A DNA stretch of 38,903 nt from an uncultured Nitrospira sp. (GTDB lineage: Bacteria; Nitrospirota; Nitrospiria; Nitrospirales; Nitrospiraceae). The stretch lies in the NCBI GenBank assembly GCA_902500785.1, contig CABVRW010000033.1, positions 1-38,903 of the forward strand. The letters are read 5' to 3'. Below are positions 17,155 through 26,500 of this stretch, one piece after another. Position 1 is the stretch's first letter, and the number at the start of each line of letters is the position of its first letter. The notes beneath the pieces were generated by a model that saw only the letters and a list, made by a program, of their open reading frames with translations, searched no databases and had not been told where the DNA came from. Made by a program: the position numbers and the translations under genes.

Positions 17155-18627
17155 GTGCGCCTCTCGATTTTCTGGCGACTGGTTCTCACGTATGTGGTCA
17201 TCATCGCAGCGATGACAGCCGTCAACATCTATGCCCTCTTACAGATTCGAACATTGGCCGGCCTCAATACCGAAGTCGGCTCCCACCATCATCCTGAAAT
17301 TGAGTCGGCAAAACGGTTGCTGACCTCGTTCTACGAGCAAATTCAAAGCGAGAAGAAATATGTAGCCGTCCCCGCTGCCACCTTTCTCGAACACTTCGAC
17401 GGTGAAAGCAAAGAGTTCCAACAGATCTTGCACAGCCTGCTCGCACGTGACGCGCCAGAGCCGGAGACCCAGTTGCTCAAGAAGGTCGAACGACTTCATC
17501 AGACGCACCTGGCTCTCTTCCAGTCCCAGCTGGCAGAGCCCCGAGGAAAGCCCGTGCAATCGGAAACCGACTACGATGAACGTCGAGACGCCCTGGTCGG
17601 CAATATGGCATCGACCTTACAGCAGTACATTGGGCTACACGAAGCACGGATCGCCGTCGGGGTGAATGAATCGCACGCCAGCTCGGTTCATGCGGAATCC
17701 GTCACGCGGCAGTTGGTCTTGGTGGCGCTCTTATTCGGACTCGGGATGGCCGCAGTGGCAAGTTACAATATTCTTCGACCGTTGCGGCGACTCCAGGCGA
17801 CGATTCATGAGATGGGACAGGGCAATTTTCGGGCGACATTGGACGGCCAGGCGCCTCGAGAACTCCGAGAGTTAGGTGATACGGTCGCCTGGATGGGAGC
17901 TAGGCTACAGCAACTGGACGATATCAAAACCGAATTTCTCGCGCACGTGTCGCATGAGCTCCGCACACCGATGGCTTCAATCCAAGAGGGCACCCATCTC
18001 TTGCTGGATGAAATCCCTGGCCCACTGACCCAGGACCAGCGGACCACATTGCGCATCATGTCAGACAGTAGTCGGCGGCTGATGTACCTCATTTCGACGA
18101 TCCTGGATCTGTCCAAAATGGAGTCCGGCATGATGGAGTACCGTTTTGTCCCGACGGACCTCAGGCGCGTAGCCGACATTTCGGTCAATAAAATTAGATT
18201 ATTGGCTGATGCTAAACAAGTAGCGCTCCTAGTCGAGGCGCCCGCCGAACGTCATTGGGTCCGGGCGGATTGCGCACGTATCGAACAAGTGCTGGACAAT
18301 CTGCTCTCGAATGCGTTGAAGTACAGTCCAGAAGGAGCAACCGTCAAGCTCCACATGACGCCGAGGCGTGAGGAGGGGCTCTTGTTCGTCGATGTAACTG
18401 ACTCGGGCCCTGGTATCCCAGCAGAGGAGGTCCCGCATATTTTCGAACGATTTTATCAGGGTCGCACACACACGCGGCACGTCTCTGTGGGCAGTGGACT
18501 GGGATTGGCCCTTGCCAAAAAGGTAGTAGAAGCCCATGGTGGACGCATCTGGGTGGAGAGTGAATTCGGAAAGGGAACAACCGTGCGGTTTATTCTGTGC
18601 CTGACGAAACCGGGAATGTTGCCCTAG
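17155..18627 (+). CDS. Sensor histidine kinase with HAMP domain (GlrK/QseE-like)
   Basis: The 490-residue protein has: membrane helix 1 (about residues 8-28); a helical periplasmic sensor of about 150 residues; helix 2 (about 187-205); HAMP (about 205-257); HisKA with FLAHVSHELRTPMASI (phospho-acceptor H267); and HATPase with N-box DNLLSNALKYS, G1 DSGPGIP, F-box IFERFYQG and G2 GSGLGLALAKK. All catalytic boxes are intact. It should autophosphorylate and pass phosphate to the regulator at 19406. GTG 17155 is preferred because GGGGAGG lies about 10 nt upstream and it gives a normal N-terminus; the frame is open to GTG 17086. Gene order kinase, lipoprotein, sigma-54 regulator matches glrK-qseG-glrR of enterobacteria. 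The downstream gene begins on its stop codon. Confidence 0.92.
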   Translation: MRLSIFWRLVLTYVVIIAAMTAVNIYALLQIRTLAGLNTEVGSHHHPEIESAKRLLTSFYEQIQSEKKYVAVPAATFLEHFDGESKEFQQILHSLLARDAPEPETQLLKKVERLHQTHLALFQSQLAEPRGKPVQSETDYDERRDALVGNMASTLQQYIGLHEARIAVGVNESHASSVHAESVTRQLVLVALLFGLGMAAVASYNILRPLRRLQATIHEMGQGNFRATLDGQAPRELRELGDTVAWMGARLQQLDDIKTEFLAHVSHELRTPMASIQEGTHLLLDEIPGPLTQDQRTTLRIMSDSSRRLMYLISTILDLSKMESGMMEYRFVPTDLRRVADISVNKIRLLADAKQVALLVEAPAERHWVRADCARIEQVLDNLLSNALKYSPEGATVKLHMTPRREEGLLFVDVTDSGPGIPAEEVPHIFERFYQGRTHTRHVSVGSGLGLALAKKVVEAHGGRIWVESEFGKGTTVRFILCLTKPGMLP

Positions 18628-19397
18628 TGTGGTCCCTGCGAACCATAGTCGCGCTGCTGTGGATTGGGATGTTGCCTGCCTGCAGCACTGTTACTCCGCC
18701 CGCCCCCCACGCACCCTATTTTCCCGCTGATGGCAACGACAGCAAGGCCTTACAGATTTTCATACGTAAGGAAAGCTTCCTGGCCGCCAAATGCGCTAGT
18801 AAAAATACCTGCGATCATGTATTCTTCACCCGCGCTCTGGCGGCACTGTATGAAAGTCGAGAGTCAGCCAGCCACTATTTTGAGAAAGTCATTGCTGTCG
18901 CACCGAAGAGCCAGTTGGCTGTGTCGAGTCGGTTCTGGCTGCAATTGCTCCAGGCCAGCGAAGTGCCGGCTGATCAGTCGTGGATCCGCGCTGTATGGAG
19001 CGGACCAGGGACCGCCCAAGCACAGATGCTTCTTTCTCAAACGATTGAGCGGACCGTGCGCGATTTGCTCGATCGGGAACTCACGATTCAGCAGCTGCGT
19101 GCCCTGCAGGATAGCGAGGCCCAATCGATCGAGGCGATGCAACGGGAATTGCAGGACCAAGAGCGGAAGGCCGAATTGTTCAATTCCAGACGCGAAAGTC
19201 TCCGGCTCTCGGTCGAACCATCCACCCTTCAAAGTCTGCAACGACAAGTCAGCGATCGAGACAAGAAGATCGAAGAGCTCACCAACCAGTTGGAAGCGCT
19301 CAAGCGCATCGATCAGGAAATGAGGGGAAAGACCCGTCCGATCAAACCTCCGTCGAATGTGTTTTCACCTCAACCGTCGGAGTCATCCAAACCCTAA
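18627..19397 (+). CDS. Lipoprotein with coiled coil, QseG-like by position
   Basis: The protein has 256 residues from GTG 18627, whose first base is the last base of the kinase stop codon (TAGTG). An earlier GTG at 18597 would add 10 residues, but the later start gives a compact signal peptide (WSLRTIVALLWIGMLPAC) with a lipobox ending in Cys near residue 19. Residues about 40-140 are helical and TPR-like. Residues about 150-235 form a charged coiled coil (EAMQRELQDQERKAELF, QVSDRDKKIEELTNQLEALK). In E. coli the QseG lipoprotein lies between the same kinase and regulator genes and modulates the kinase, so a similar role is likely. Detailed sequence similarity to QseG could not be tested. Confidence 0.75.
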   Translation: MWSLRTIVALLWIGMLPACSTVTPPAPHAPYFPADGNDSKALQIFIRKESFLAAKCASKNTCDHVFFTRALAALYESRESASHYFEKVIAVAPKSQLAVSSRFWLQLLQASEVPADQSWIRAVWSGPGTAQAQMLLSQTIERTVRDLLDRELTIQQLRALQDSEAQSIEAMQRELQDQERKAELFNSRRESLRLSVEPSTLQSLQRQVSDRDKKIEELTNQLEALKRIDQEMRGKTRPIKPPSNVFSPQPSESSKP

Positions 19398-19405
19398 GGA
19401 CCTTC

Positions 19406-20821
19406 ATGGAGCAAGAACGCATTCTCGTGGTCGATGATGACGAAGGTTTGTTACATCTGTTACGGATGCGACTGTCGGCGCTTGGCTTTTCGGTTACACC
19501 GTGTACGGATGGTCGGGATGCTCTGGCGGCCGCTCGCAGAGAAAGTTTTGACATTGCCATCACTGACTTACGATTACGAGCAGAAGATGGGTTAGCGCTG
19601 ACCGAAGAGCTCTTATGTATTCAGCCTGGTCTTCCGGTCATCATTCTCACGGCACATGGGAGTATCCCCAATGCTGTGGAAGCGATGCAACGCGGGGCCT
19701 TCGGCTACTTGACCAAGCCATTTGATGACAAAGAGTTAAAAACAACCATCGACAAGGCGCTGATCCAGCTGCGGATGACCCGTGAGATTCAACGTCTAAA
19801 ATCGCTAGTGAAAGAACTCTACGGACTGGAAAATGTTATCGCCAGAAGTCCGGCGATGCAGCGGTTGTTTCAACAAGTTGCCCAAATTGCCGACTCAGAT
19901 GCCACCATTCTCTTGACCGGAGAAACCGGGACGGGAAAGGAAGTGTTGGCTCGCGTTCTTCATGCCAATAGCCGCCGCTCCAAGGGACCCTTCGTGGCCC
20001 TCAATTGTGCGGCTATCAGCGAGAGCCTATTTGAAAGTGAATTATTCGGACATATTCGCGGAGCATTTACCAATGCAATGACGGCCAAGCGAGGTCTCTT
20101 CCAAAGTGCCAATGGGGGCACCCTCTTCCTGGACGAGATTGCAGAAATGTCGCTGCCTATGCAGGTAAAACTTCTACGTGCGGTGCAGGAACGAGAAGTG
20201 CGTGAGGTAGGGGCCGATTACTCGACTAAAGTCGATGTTCGGATAATTACGGCTACCAACAAGGATTTGATGGAAAGCGTGAAAGCTGGAACCTTCCGTC
20301 ATGACCTGTACTATCGCGTGTCCGTAGTACCGCTTGCCGTTCCGGCATTGCGTGAACGGAAAGACGATATCCCTCCTCTTGCCCAGCATTTCTTGAAACA
20401 GAGTGCCAAACGTTCGAATAAGAATGTCCGTGGGTTTACACCTGCAGCCATGCATCGTCTCATGGTGTACCCATGGCCTGGCAACGTGCGAGAGCTCGAA
20501 AATGCCGTTGAAAAGGCCGTGGTAATGTCTCGACAGGATATGGTGTTGCCGGAGTTACTTCCGACGGCTGGCGCGTCGTTAGACATCGGCTTGAAACCAT
20601 TGACTGAAGCGAAGGAAGAGTTCGAACGTTCCTACTTGCGCAATGTGCTTCAGATGACGGGAGGGAATATCTCTCGTGCGGCCCAATTCGCCGGAAGATA
20701 TCGGGCCGACTTCTACAAGATGCTGAAGAAATATGGGTTACACCCGTCGATACTAAAGGGGCGTGCAGAGTTTGATCTCAGCGACTTAGAGGAAGCCGCA
20801 GACAAAGTCAAGGATGCCTAG
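19406..20821 (+). CDS. Sigma-54-dependent response regulator (NtrC family, GlrR/QseF-like)
   Basis: The 471-residue protein has: a receiver domain (1-118) with acidic pocket VVDDDE, phospho-acceptor D54 in ITDLRLR and conserved KPF; an AAA+ domain (about 145-380) with Walker A GETGTGKE (172-179) and Walker B GGTLFLDEIAEM; and a C-terminal Fis-type helix-turn-helix (GGNISRAAQFAGRYRADFYKML). The sigma-54 contact loop reads GAFTNA (219-224) instead of GAFTGA. It should activate sigma-54 promoters when phosphorylated by the kinase at 17155, with the lipoprotein gene between them. AAGGA precedes ATG 19406 by about 8 nt. Its stop overlaps the convergent PilZ gene by 4 bp. The target promoters are unknown. 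Confidence 0.93.
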   Translation: MEQERILVVDDDEGLLHLLRMRLSALGFSVTPCTDGRDALAAARRESFDIAITDLRLRAEDGLALTEELLCIQPGLPVIILTAHGSIPNAVEAMQRGAFGYLTKPFDDKELKTTIDKALIQLRMTREIQRLKSLVKELYGLENVIARSPAMQRLFQQVAQIADSDATILLTGETGTGKEVLARVLHANSRRSKGPFVALNCAAISESLFESELFGHIRGAFTNAMTAKRGLFQSANGGTLFLDEIAEMSLPMQVKLLRAVQEREVREVGADYSTKVDVRIITATNKDLMESVKAGTFRHDLYYRVSVVPLAVPALRERKDDIPPLAQHFLKQSAKRSNKNVRGFTPAAMHRLMVYPWPGNVRELENAVEKAVVMSRQDMVLPELLPTAGASLDIGLKPLTEAKEEFERSYLRNVLQMTGGNISRAAQFAGRYRADFYKMLKKYGLHPSILKGRAEFDLSDLEEAADKVKDA

Positions 20822-21159
20822 TTTTTTGACAGTGGCAATACGTCCAGGTGACGCCCGATAAGACGCTCCAGTTTTATCGCCGCTGAGCGACGAATCTTTT
20901 TGATGTAGATACCAAAGTCTCGTCCGTCCACCCACTGAACAACAGCCTGCTCGATTTCCAATGGCACCCGCTCATCCGGCAGCTCCATTCGCAATGTAAG
21001 CGTCATACCGATCCTAACTTGATGGTCGCCTTGAATTCGCCATCCTCCCGATGACATGTCCCAAACGATGCCTTTCCCCAGAAAATCTTCTGAGAGATAG
21101 TAGCCCGTCCCACAACTCATGACCCTTTGGTACGTACGGAGCTTAAAGTGCTTCGACAT
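20818..21159 (-). CDS. PilZ domain protein
   Basis: The 113-residue protein is a single PilZ domain. Both c-di-GMP binding motifs are present: RTYQR (RxxxR) near the start and DMSSGG (D/N-x-S-x-x-G) about 30 residues later, so binding is likely. The end VQWVDGRDFGIYIKKI is the usual closing strand. ATG 21159 is chosen because AGGAG lies 8 nt upstream; ATG 21183 in the same frame has none. It probably acts in the cytoplasm as a c-di-GMP effector for motility, polysaccharide or secretion. It is convergent with the sigma-54 regulator, overlapping by 4 bp. Compare the second PilZ gene at 31175. Confidence 0.88.
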   Translation of the reverse strand: MSKHFKLRTYQRVMSCGTGYYLSEDFLGKGIVWDMSSGGWRIQGDHQVRIGMTLTLRMELPDERVPLEIEQAVVQWVDGRDFGIYIKKIRRSAAIKLERLIGRHLDVLPLSKN

Positions 21160-22009
21160 GGTGATCACTCCTGAGATTCTCACGTGATGAACTAACTACA
21201 ACATAAATCTCATCTCTGCGTTTTTGTCACAAAGACCAGCTTTCGCTCTAAGTAGACGCGCTTTCTCACCTGACATTCTATCCGTTCCTAGATGTGCGCA
21301 TAATTTCGGTGTCCAGCCTGAGGTCGTAGGGTCACCGCAAGTACATGATCCAGAGCCTTCACGACGCCTCCTTTGACTTCTGAATCTTAGTGCACAGGCA
21401 AATTCGGCTGTACCTGATTACAACTGTATTCGAAGGGCGGCGATGGGTCTAGTCCCCAGAATTGGTAACTCTTTAAGGGGTCTTGTTCGATCCGACATTA
21501 TTCCGATGACGAGACGATTTGGGCTATTACACGTTTGATTGTCACCAACCCGCGCTAGTCGTCCCTGTCGCTCGGACTTTATTGGGAGGAAATAGCCCGT
21601 CTTCGAGGACTGCCTCATCTTCATCCAGGTGAGCCAAAAACTGAGCTCAATTGCGTTCGCAAACCAGCCAACCATCCAGTGGTGTATCAGCCGCAATGTC
21701 CGTGCTCAAGGTTGATTCGTCTAATTCGCAAAGGATGGCATGACCCGCATATAACTCGCTCTTATGACGATTCGTGAGACGCACGAGATCTCCTCCTTTC
21801 CGGCAGATTCTGCGCGTTTCCGATTCATGACCCAGTCTTCGAGCGGAAGTAGGACGTACGGATCGAGAGAGCCACAGCGAGGCGACCATAGACCAACTCT
21901 CGCAAGCGCATGCGAACCGCCATATCCTCATGGTCATAGTACCGGTAGTATCTCATGAGGCTCGATCCGACATCAGAGACCCACATGCTCGTCGCACGCC
22001 GATCGCCCA
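21160..22009. other. 850-bp gene-poor stretch between PilZ and MFS genes
   Basis: The stretch is visibly more AT-rich than its neighbours and holds no gene I recognise. Part nearest 21160 must carry the PilZ promoter. Two short minus-strand ORFs (21825-22010 and 21647-21784), listed separately, and a third overlapping frame (21418-21696) are the only candidates. The pattern is what a decayed gene or old insertion would leave. No tRNA or terminal inverted repeats were seen. Confidence 0.45.
21647..21784 (-). CDS. Candidate 45-residue protein with strong ribosome site (or gene remnant)
   Basis: GTG 21784 is preceded by AAAGGAGGAG at about 7 nt, among the best ribosome sites in the window. The ORF starts MRLTNRHKSELYAGHAILCE and ends in WLVCERN at TGA. 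After that TGA the same frame stays open for 34 more codons (starting AQFLAHLDEDEAVLEDG), which look equally protein-like, so a nonsense-mutated gene is a real alternative. The family is unknown. It follows the 61-residue ORF by about 40 nt and may be a remnant of the MFS transcription unit. Confidence 0.35.
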   Translation of the reverse strand: MRLTNRHKSELYAGHAILCELDESTLSTDIAADTPLDGWLVCERN

Positions 22010-22010
22010 T
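21825..22010 (-). CDS. Candidate 61-residue basic protein overlapping the MFS stop
   Basis: ATG 22010 overlaps the MFS stop codon as TAATG, a geometry typical of coupled translation. The central part (MRYYRYYDHEDMAVRMRLRE) reads as a plausible helix, and the protein is strongly basic. Two internal Met codons are also possible starts. No ribosome site is visible apart from the coupling, and I recognise no family. Confidence 0.3.
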   Translation of the reverse strand: MGDRRATSMWVSDVGSSLMRYYRYYDHEDMAVRMRLRELVYGRLAVALSIRTSYFRSKTGS

Positions 22011-23314
22011 TAAACAACACGGCCCGAACCAGCGCCCCTTCGTGTGTAGCTCTCAGACATTTTTGGCGTAGACCTCAGCAAGACTTCAGCCGCATCAATC
22101 TTCATCCACATCAATCCGCCACATAAGGCAACGAGCGCTGCAACTAGCAACGAGGCCGTCCAGCCCCAGTGATCGGCCACCCATGGTGTTAAACTGGGAG
22201 AGATGGCTCCGCCCACGTTCGCGCCCATATTCATCACACCCGACAATGTGCCCGCATGCGTTTTTGAGAGATCGGTCGTCACACTCCAATAGGCGCCGAC
22301 AGTGAAATATAACCATCCGGCACCGAGTGACAGACAAGCAATGGCCACGGTCTGCGAATCAGCCCAGGCGCCGAGTGCAATGAGTCCTCCAGCGAGCACC
22401 ATACCGATCATGCCGATCGACATTCTCGCTCTAGTCAAACCAATCGTCGGAACCAGTCGATCCGTGATCCACCCGCCGAGAGGACAGAACACCAGGATCG
22501 CCAGAAACGGACCTGCGGCCAACCAGCCACCTCGCAACAAATCCACGCCACGCACGTTCACTAGATAGAGATAAAACCAGGACATATAAATATAGGCGAC
22601 ATATCCCAGGCAAGCATAACTCGCAACTAGCCACCACAATGACGCGCACTGAGAGAACTGTCGCCAAGGCACCGCGACAGGCGCACGTGCGGGTGAGACG
22701 CTGTCGATAGTCTGACGGTCGCGAGAGCAGCGCATCCACAGCAGTGCCACCACCAGGCCGATCAACGCCGAGCAGTAGAACACCGTTTGCCAGTGGTAAT
22801 TCACCATGATCCATGAAGCGAGGGGAGGCGTGAGCGCGGCGCCGACGCCAATGCCGCCGATGGCAATGCCAATTCCAAACCCGCGCTGCCCGGGAGGCAT
22901 CCAGTCGGCCACCGCCCGGTTGAAGCTCGGGAGAGCCACAGCTTCACCCACACCGAGGAAGAATCGCACGAGGACGAGCGAGCCCACCGTGCCGACCAGG
23001 GTCGCCAGCGGGAGGGTGGCCACTAACGCGGTCAAGGCCGTGAACAACGACCACCAGACCAATGCCCACGTCAACACCGGACGCGCCCCCCAGCGATCCC
23101 CCAGCCACCCGCCTGGAATCTGACACAGCGCGTAGCCAACGACGAAGGCGGAAAAAATGTACCCCATATCCTGATCAGTCAGGCCATAGGCCGGCATCAT
23201 CTGTCGCGCTGTGACGGAGATGTTGACCCGATCCATGTAGGTGACCGCACTGATCGCGAACAAGAGGCTGAGTATGCCCCAGCGCGGTTGTACTGCCGAT
23301 CTCACAGCTACCAC
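22010..23314 (-). CDS. Major facilitator superfamily transporter, anion:cation symporter (ACS)-like
   Basis: The 434-residue protein has about 12 membrane helices in two six-helix halves. Early signatures fit the ACS family of organic-anion symporters: MDRVNISV in helix 1 and, between helices 2 and 3, GYALCQIPGGWLGDRWGARPV, which contains the MFS motif A. GIGVGAALTPPLASWIM and the Asn/Gly-rich MGANVGGAISP late in the protein are also typical. Members import hexuronates, galactonate, tartrate or similar acids with protons; the substrate is not evident. GTG 23314 has GGAGG at 6 nt. It is divergent from the AsmA-like gene, with a shared 230-bp promoter region. A small ORF overlaps its stop. Confidence 0.9.
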   Translation of the reverse strand: MVAVRSAVQPRWGILSLLFAISAVTYMDRVNISVTARQMMPAYGLTDQDMGYIFSAFVVGYALCQIPGGWLGDRWGARPVLTWALVWWSLFTALTALVATLPLATLVGTVGSLVLVRFFLGVGEAVALPSFNRAVADWMPPGQRGFGIGIAIGGIGVGAALTPPLASWIMVNYHWQTVFYCSALIGLVVALLWMRCSRDRQTIDSVSPARAPVAVPWRQFSQCASLWWLVASYACLGYVAYIYMSWFYLYLVNVRGVDLLRGGWLAAGPFLAILVFCPLGGWITDRLVPTIGLTRARMSIGMIGMVLAGGLIALGAWADSQTVAIACLSLGAGWLYFTVGAYWSVTTDLSKTHAGTLSGVMNMGANVGGAISPSLTPWVADHWGWTASLLVAALVALCGGLMWMKIDAAEVLLRSTPKMSESYTRRGAGSGRVV

Positions 23315-23544
23315 TGTATCCTCCGGTTCTCGCTCATCCTGCTCAAAAGCGAGGCATTATAGCCCGTCTCGACCGCACCCCAAAAACCTATTTTCACGAC
23401 GAGCCCAAGAACCGAGCGGCCGTTCCAGCTGTCAGCGATGGACGCGTTCTGTTGTGCAATCGACGATTCTCGTCCGGACGTTGTCTGGATTTCACCCCAA
23501 TGCATCCAGTACACTGAGTTTTTGACTTACCTGAGGGAGGTGGA

Positions 23545-26500
23545 GTGAGGGTTCGTCCGCGCGCTGTGGTATTGTCATTGCTCGGCCTTGTGGTCGTGGG
23601 TGTACTCCTTCTTCTCTATTCGCGCGAGCTGTTCGGCGTCGATCTCATCAAGAATTTCTTTCTCCAACAACTCGAAACCAGCTTGCGGCGCAAGATCGAA
23701 GTCGATCGGATCAAGCTGGTGCTCTTGCCCAGCATCCGGCTGGAACTCTCCAACGTCGGCATCTATGGACATGACGACCCGACACATGTGGTCTTCAAAG
23801 CCAAAGAAATCGACATCGTGCTACGCCTGCTGCCATTGCTGAAGAAGCAGGTCGTGGCCAAACGGGTGTTCCTCGATGAACCAACCGTGACACTGATTCG
23901 CAATCGGTCCGGCCATTGGAACGTGCTCGCCGGGCTGCCCTCCGCGGCGAAGGACGAATCGGCGTATCAGATGTTCAGCCGTCTCTTGCAAATTCGTGAA
24001 GCCACGATTCAGCAGGGACACGTGACGATTACCGACGAGGCTCGGCCCGACGGCATCCGGACCACCAGGCTCGAATCGGTCGAGATGGCATTAAAGGTCT
24101 ATCCGGGCAAGGCTCAGGGGGACTTGCACATCTCCGCCTCCTTACCGGCCGAAGCAGCACCCTCGTCATTTTCACTGACGGGCACCATCAGTTTGAGTGA
24201 ATCCTCTTCGTCCCTGGCGGCCGAAGAACCGTATTCGGTCCATCCCGCGTTCCAATTCGACGGCCAGATCGACACCACCAATTTACGCTTGCGCGAAGCC
24301 GCCGATTTTTTCGGACCGCGACCGGTGCCGGATCAACTGCAAGGCGGGGCAAACCTTCAAAGCCGTATCCGTGTCGCCCCCGGCGTGGCCGGGTATGACG
24401 TGGTCCTCACGGAAACTTCCGCTAATGTCGATGAGCTGGCGCTCACCGGCAAGGCCAACCTGGCAGGACTCTTGACCTCGCAACCTACGTTCTCAATCAC
24501 CTTCGCGTCGCCCATGGTCGATCTCAAAAACCTTTTCGCCCGTATGCCCGCCCAATGGATTCATCCCCAATTACCGGGCATCGTCGAACAACGTCAGCTG
24601 GGAGGAACGGTCGAAATCCTCTCAGCCACGTTGACCGGCGCCACGGCCCCCAGCCCGCAATTGTCGCTCACGGGTGACTTCCGAATTGAGAAGGGCACCG
24701 CACTGATCGGCGTGGACCGTGTGCCGACACAGGATCTGGCCGCCGCTATTTCGGTGGAACCGGGACGCATCAAAGTCGGGAAGCTGACCGGAAGTTATGG
24801 AACCCTTCAAATGACTGACGGCAAAGCCGTCGTGTCGTTCCTGGATGAGGGGCCCTGGATGGAGTTAGACGTGAGCGGCAACATGGCGGCGGCCGAACTG
24901 GTGAGGTTTATGAGCAAAACGATCCGCGCGGACCGGCTCACGTCGTTACTCGCACAATCGCGCGAGATCGAGGGCCAGACCCATCCGACCTTCCGTCTTG
25001 TCGGACCGCTCGATAAGCCGGAGGGCATCACCTTCGCGGGCGGAGAGGTGCTGGCCGATCAAGTCAGCCTCATGAACCCCTCACTGCCGCAGCGTCTCAC
25101 GGCCATGAACGGGCGCATCGTCTTCTCACAGACCGGCGGCGCGCAGTTTGATCAGGTCACCGCGAACGTGGGCGAGGCGCAACTCCAATTTAATGGGATA
25201 ATCAGCGGCGGCACGCCGAGCATCTTTCAAGATTTTGTCATCCGCGCGAAGGGCAGCGCCGCCCAGCTCCGCCAGATGGTTTCCGCCGGGACCTTTCCCG
25301 ATGACCTGCTCTATGGAATCGTCAATGCCAAGGTTCAGCTCTCCGGCCATGCCGGCGCGCCGCATTTGCGCGGAGAGATCGGCCTGAACGAAGCCAAACT
25401 CGTACTCCCAATGGTAGGGGAAAAACCACTGGGCTCACCGGCCTCGTTGGAACTCGATGCCGATGTCACGCGCGGAGTCGGCCTGGTGATTTCGCGGCTG
25501 GAACTCGTGGTGCCGCCGTTGCGACTCCCGTTAAAAGGACACATCACCCTCGGCGACCAGTTTTCGATCGATGCCTCCCTCGCATCCGGCACCGTATCGC
25601 TCTCAAGCCTTCCTGAATGGATCTACCGTAGCGGGGTCGAAGCCGGAAATCTGGAAGTCTCGATGGATGTAAAGGGCACGGACGCCGAGTGGAAACACTG
25701 GCGCACGAGCGGGTGGCTGGCGCTCACCAACGGCCTCATGACGGTCAAGGGCGTGGAGGGCCCCGTCGAGGATATTTATCTCCGTCTGAAATTTTCCAAA
25801 AACATCGCCGACATCAAACAGCTCTCGTTTCGTATCAAGGACAGCGATGTGAGCTTGTCGGGCGCCCTGAAGAATTGGACGACGAAGCCGGTCATTGCGG
25901 TCAAGATCGAATCAGCCCAGATGGATCTCGATTTGCTGATCCCGAAAGGGCAACGCTCGCCGATCCGTGAATTGCTTGAAACCCTGGCCGCGACCAGTCA
26001 GGTCAGCGCGACCGCCACGATTGAGAAAGGGTTATACAAAAATCTGCGTTTCGGCGGTTTGTCCGGCCGATTGACCATTCAAGACGGCATGCTGGATCTC
26101 GACCGTGTCGTCGCCCAATCTGGGCCCGGCCATGTGGCCGGACGCATGGTCGTCCGCCTTCCCAAAGCGCAGCCTGCCGAAACGGAGACTTCGCTGAGAA
26201 TGACAGGCGTCCCCTTCGAAAACCTATTACCGTTACTGGACTCGCGTGACCAACCGGTGACCGGCGATCTGAAACTAACCGGGGTGGTCCGCGGACACGG
26301 ACGGAATCCTCATGGCCTGCTGCCGACCCTCAACGGAAAGGTCGAAATGGTGTTGCAGGACGGACGCATTCTCAAGACGGAGAAGCGCGCCATCTGGAAG
26401 ATTCTCTCGATCCTGAATCTGCCCGCAGTCTTGCAAGGCAAAGTGGACTTGGAAAAGGAGGGGTTGCAGTATAACCGGGCAAGCGCGACCCTGACGATTC

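Noticed and set aside
21545-21784. UGA read as selenocysteine in the 45-residue ORF frame
   Set aside because: No SECIS-like hairpin or selenoprotein family could be recognised; a nonsense change or chance frame is simpler.
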